Both the position numbers and the translations under genes were made by a program. Under the pieces are notes generated by a model. That model did no database searches and was not told where the DNA came from. It saw only the letters and a program-made list of their open reading frames with translations. 64,000 nt of DNA, taken from Dehalococcoides mccartyi. GTDB lineage: Bacteria; Chloroflexota; Dehalococcoidia; UBA2979. The stretch lies in contig CAMBFG010000003.1 of assembly GCA_945865925.1 (NCBI GenBank), positions 1-64,000 on the forward strand. Direction: 5' to 3'. This document shows positions 60,533 to 64,000 of this stretch, piece by piece (within the stretch, counting starts at the first letter, position 1; each line of letters opens with the position of its first letter).

Positions 60533-61000
60533 TTACCAGCGCCAGCGGGTGGCGGTGCGTGAGAACTGATCCGCGTGCTCGATGAAGCCGAAGGCCGTCC
60601 TCGGGGTGACCACCCAGCCGTCACCGGACGGGGGACGAGAGCCGTACTTCGCCTCGTAGAGCACGAAGTAGTGCTCGGCGTCGGTGTCGGAGATCGGGGC
60701 GGCGAGTCCTTCGACCATCACGGCCTCCTCGGCGTCCTCGGTTGCCAGAGTGCAGCGCGGGTCGTGCTGGAGGTTGCGCGCCTTCTTCGAGCGGGTGCCG
60801 GTGGCAACGAAGAGGTGTGCGCCGTCCCATACCCCCCAGACCGGTGCGAGGTGCGGGCCACCCTCGGGTGTGTGGGTGGCCATCCAGTAGTTGTGGGCGT
60901 CGCGCAGGCGGCTCTCCGCCCACGACCACGGGAGCAGTTCGGCCTCGGCACCATCGAGGTAGCCGGGCATATCTGGCCGCGAGGCGGTCGGGTCAGGCAT
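60533..61000 (-). CDS. Pyridoxamine 5'-phosphate oxidase-like FMN-binding protein
   Basis: NYWMATHTPEGGPHLAPVWGVWDGAHLFVATGTRSKKARNLQHDPRCTLAT. Confidence 0.88.
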   Translation of the reverse strand: MPDPTASRPDMPGYLDGAEAELLPWSWAESRLRDAHNYWMATHTPEGGPHLAPVWGVWDGAHLFVATGTRSKKARNLQHDPRCTLATEDAEEAVMVEGLAAPISDTDAEHYFVLYEAKYGSRPPSGDGWVVTPRTAFGFIEHADQFSRTATRWRW

Positions 61001-61009
61001 CGGAGCGCT

Positions 61010-61897
61010 TTACCTCACCTGACTCACCTGAATGAGCGGGCGCCGCTCCGGATGGATCGCCGCATGCTGGATACCGAAGCGTGCGGAGAGTAGCGCACTG
61101 CACGCCGCGACGACCTCGACGCCGTCGGCTGCTTCGTCGACGAGTACGTGCGCCTCGAAGACCACGAAATCGGTGGCGACGGCCCAGCAATGCATGTCGT
61201 GGACGTCGCGCACGCCGGGGACGCCTCGGAGCGCGGCCTGCACGGCTTCGAGGTCGATGTCTGCCGGGGTCGCTGCCAGCAGGGTGCCCGTGGCGCGGAT
61301 CAACATGCGCACACCGCCAGCCGAGACGATCGCGAGGATCACGAGCGTGAGGACCGCGTCTGCCTGGAGCCAGCCCGTCGTTGCCACGATGACGCCCGCG
61401 GCGAGCGCCGCGACCGATCCGCCGAGGTCACCCCAGACGTGGAGGCGAGCCGCGTCCAGGTTTATGGACGCGCCGCTGTGGAGCAGGAGGAGTTGCGCGC
61501 CGTTCGCGACCAGGCCGACCGCCGCGAGCAGCAGGAGCCCCACGCCCTCGATTGGCTGCGGGTGAAACAGGCGCTCGACGGCATGGACAGCGAGATAGAG
61601 GGAGAACACGAGCACGAGGACGGCGTTCACGGATGCGGCAAGCACCTCGCTGCGGTGGAGGCCGAAGGTGAAGCGGAGCGAGTGGGGCCGCGTCGCGAGC
61701 CAGACCGCGAGCCACGCGAGGCCGAGGGCGACACCATCGCTGAGGACGTGGCCCGCATCGGCCAGCAAGGCGAGCGATCCGGTGACGAGGCCACCCACGA
61801 CCTCGATGGCGAGGGTGCATCCGGCGATCGCCAACGCGAGCGCGAGCCGCCTCGAGTCCTGCGTGGCGTGCGTGTGCTGGGCGTGGGCGGCGGTCAT
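61010..61897 (-). CDS. Cation diffusion facilitator family transporter
   Basis: LVTGSLALLADAGHVLSDGVALGLAWLAVWLATRPHSLRFTFGLHRSEVLAASVNA...HDMHCWAV. Confidence 0.94.
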   Translation of the reverse strand: MTAAHAQHTHATQDSRRLALALAIAGCTLAIEVVGGLVTGSLALLADAGHVLSDGVALGLAWLAVWLATRPHSLRFTFGLHRSEVLAASVNAVLVLVFSLYLAVHAVERLFHPQPIEGVGLLLLAAVGLVANGAQLLLLHSGASINLDAARLHVWGDLGGSVAALAAGVIVATTGWLQADAVLTLVILAIVSAGGVRMLIRATGTLLAATPADIDLEAVQAALRGVPGVRDVHDMHCWAVATDFVVFEAHVLVDEAADGVEVVAACSALLSARFGIQHAAIHPERRPLIQVSQVR

Positions 61898-61972
61898 GCG
61901 ATCAGGCTACGCCTGAGGGTGCGAGACGCCGTCTCAGCGAGACGGCATCTCAGTCGCGGTCGAGCGGGATGC

Positions 61973-63933
61973 CTAGCGCGCCTTCACGATCATCAGCGTG
62001 GCGTTGAGACCGTTCGGGAACGTCGCGTTGAACTCGGCGTTCACGAATGCGGGGGCGCCAATGACGAGGGTGATCAACTTGCCGTTGGCCGTCGCGGAGG
62101 CCGTGACGAGCACCGGGACGTTCGCAGCACCGGCTGCATCCAGTTCGGCCACCGTACCGCTGAAGGAAGTGAGGGAGACGCCCGTCGGAGCGATCGAACC
62201 GATGGGGAACGTGAGGGACTTCGTGTAGAAGACATCGCCACAAACCGTCACCCCAGGGCTGGCGACGGTGATCCAGACGGTCTGGCAGATCTGCCCCGTC
62301 GCCGTCACCGTGACGGTCTCCGTGATCACAATCGATGCGGCCGCCGTACAGCCGCCCGCACCGATGTTGATGTTGTAGTCGGCGATGCCCTGCGGGATCG
62401 AGATCAGCGTCCCCGCAGCGACCACCGGCAGCGTGCTACAGCCGGTCGTGGCGTTGCTGACCACCGAGGGCGCGGTGAACGTGCCGGGGCCGGGCGTGAC
62501 CATCTGGACGAGCCACGGGCCGGGCGCTGTCGCGACCATGGGGGTGATCGTGAAGATGCAGGTGAACACGTTCTTCGTCGAAGTCGGCAGGCAGACCTTC
62601 GTAGCTGCTGGGCCGGGAGCTGGTGGCGTGTAAACGACGCTCGCGCAGGCCGTCGTGGGTGGCACGGCGGCCACCATGTAGAAGGACTGGCAGAGTTGGC
62701 CGCTGGCAGTCACGGTGATCGTTTCGAGGAACTGCACCGACCACGTGTAGCCCGGGCAGCCACTCGATCCAATCGTCGCGTTGTAGCTGGTCGTACTCGT
62801 CATCGCGACCCCCGAAGGTGCCTGGGCACACCCGATCACCACGCCGACCGTTGGCGTTGGGAGGATGGTGCCGGGGCCGGTCATCGGCGGGCCTGGGGGC
62901 TCGTTGACGTGGATCTGGTCATTCGCGATGGCGGGGAACGCCGGGACGACGGTGAAAATGCAGGCGTAGCGGTTGGGCGTCGATGTCAGGACGCAGGTCT
63001 TCGTCGCCGACGGGACGCCCGGCATCGCCGGCGGCGTGTAGGTCACGTTCGCGCAGGCCGTCGTCGGCGGCACAGCAGCCACCATGTAGAAGGCCTGACA
63101 GATCTGACCGGTCGCGCTCACATCGATGGTTTCGAGGAACTGCACCGACCACGTGTAGCCCGGGCAGCCGCTCGACCCGATGGTCGCGTGGAAGCCGTAG
63201 GAGCTGGTCACCACCACGGGGGTCGGGTCTGAGCGCAGCCGCTCACCACTCCGACCGTCGGTGTGCCCACGAGGTTGTAGCCGGGGTTGGGGACGACGGG
63301 GATCGGCGCCTCATTCACGTGGATGATGTCGCCCGCGACGGCCGGGAACGCCGGGACGACCGTGAAGACGCAGGTGTACCGGTTCGGCGTCGACGTGAGG
63401 GTGCAGATCTTGGTGGCCGAGGGGGGAGGTGGCGCGGTTGGCGGCGTGTACGTGACAGAGGCGCAACCCTGCACGGGGGGCGACGCGGCAGTGATCCAGA
63501 CGTTCTGACAGACCTGGCCGGTTGCGCTGACGGTGACCGTCTCTGTGACGGTCACGGTGGCGGTCGCGAGGCAACCACTCCCACCGACGGTCACGTCGTA
63601 GTCCGCGTTTCCAGATGGACTGCTGATGAAGGTGCCCGCAGTGATGCTCACGGGCCCGCAACCGGTCGCCGACACGACCGTCGGCTGTGACGCGAAGGTG
63701 CCGGAACCGGGGCTGACCATCTGCACTAGCCAGGACCCCGCGCCCGTCGCGATGGCCGGCGTGATCACGAAACTACAGGTGTACTGGTTCGAGCCTGTGA
63801 GCGTGCATGACTTCGATGCTGAGGCGGCGCTGGCAGGGGTCGTCTGCAGCAGGGCGAGCACGGCGAACAGTCCGACCACGACTATCTGCACCAGCAGTCG
63901 CCTCGAAATCAAGCGCACGGGGCACATCCTCAC
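61973..63933 (-). pseudogene. Secreted repeat-domain protein split by a frameshift near 63217-63245
   Basis: ORFs 63208-63933 (signal peptide plus repeat) and 61973-63217 join in repeat register: ...GTPTVGVVSGCAQ // DPTPVVVTSSYGFHATIGSSGCPGYTW... Confidence 0.7.
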
Positions 63934-64000
63934 ATCGAGAAGCCGAGCCTCAGGTGGCTCGGCGTGATGCGCACGCTACGCCCTCGATGACGTTATGTGG

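Noticed and set aside
61148-63232. 694-aa plus-strand ORF
   Set aside because: Antisense to the CDF transporter and secreted repeat protein; strongly biased D/R/G/H composition.

Overview
GC-rich bacterial chromosomal window of 64 kb, densely coding on both strands, with no IS elements, prophage or CRISPR seen. Family content suggests a Chloroflexota-like organism, but that is inference. Main blocks: an ECF sigma factor with a Thr/Pro-tailed partner; tandem MFS paralogs; a dnaJ-hspR-clp heat-shock operon with a HAIR-like operator; htpX; acyl-CoA dehydrogenases and a MaoC pair; ricT-holB; lysA; secA; prs; tsaD; moaC/moaA; an ABC exporter; tRNA-Thr(CGT); a VapBC-type toxin-antitoxin pair; an origin-associated cluster (rpmH-rnpA-yidD-PQQ lipoprotein-yidC-jag-pfkB-parA-parB); a GlnR-like orphan regulator next to two tandem glutamine synthetase genes; and several secreted surface-type proteins. 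Strongest observations: (1) a perfect 16-bp parS palindrome touching DnaA-box-like sequences in the yidD-lipoprotein gap; (2) a HAIR operator upstream of dnaJ-hspR-clp; (3) a GlnR-like regulator, a receiver-less winged-helix protein and a GAAAC-n6-GAAAC motif beside tandem glnA genes; (4) a secreted-protein module (GAPxFVN...) shared by three otherwise unrelated secreted proteins; (5) a frameshift splitting a repeat-containing secreted protein; (6) rpmH and a possible 54-aa membrane protein missing from the ORF track. I found no clear, wholly novel multi-gene system. All family calls come from reading the sequence, not from database searches.
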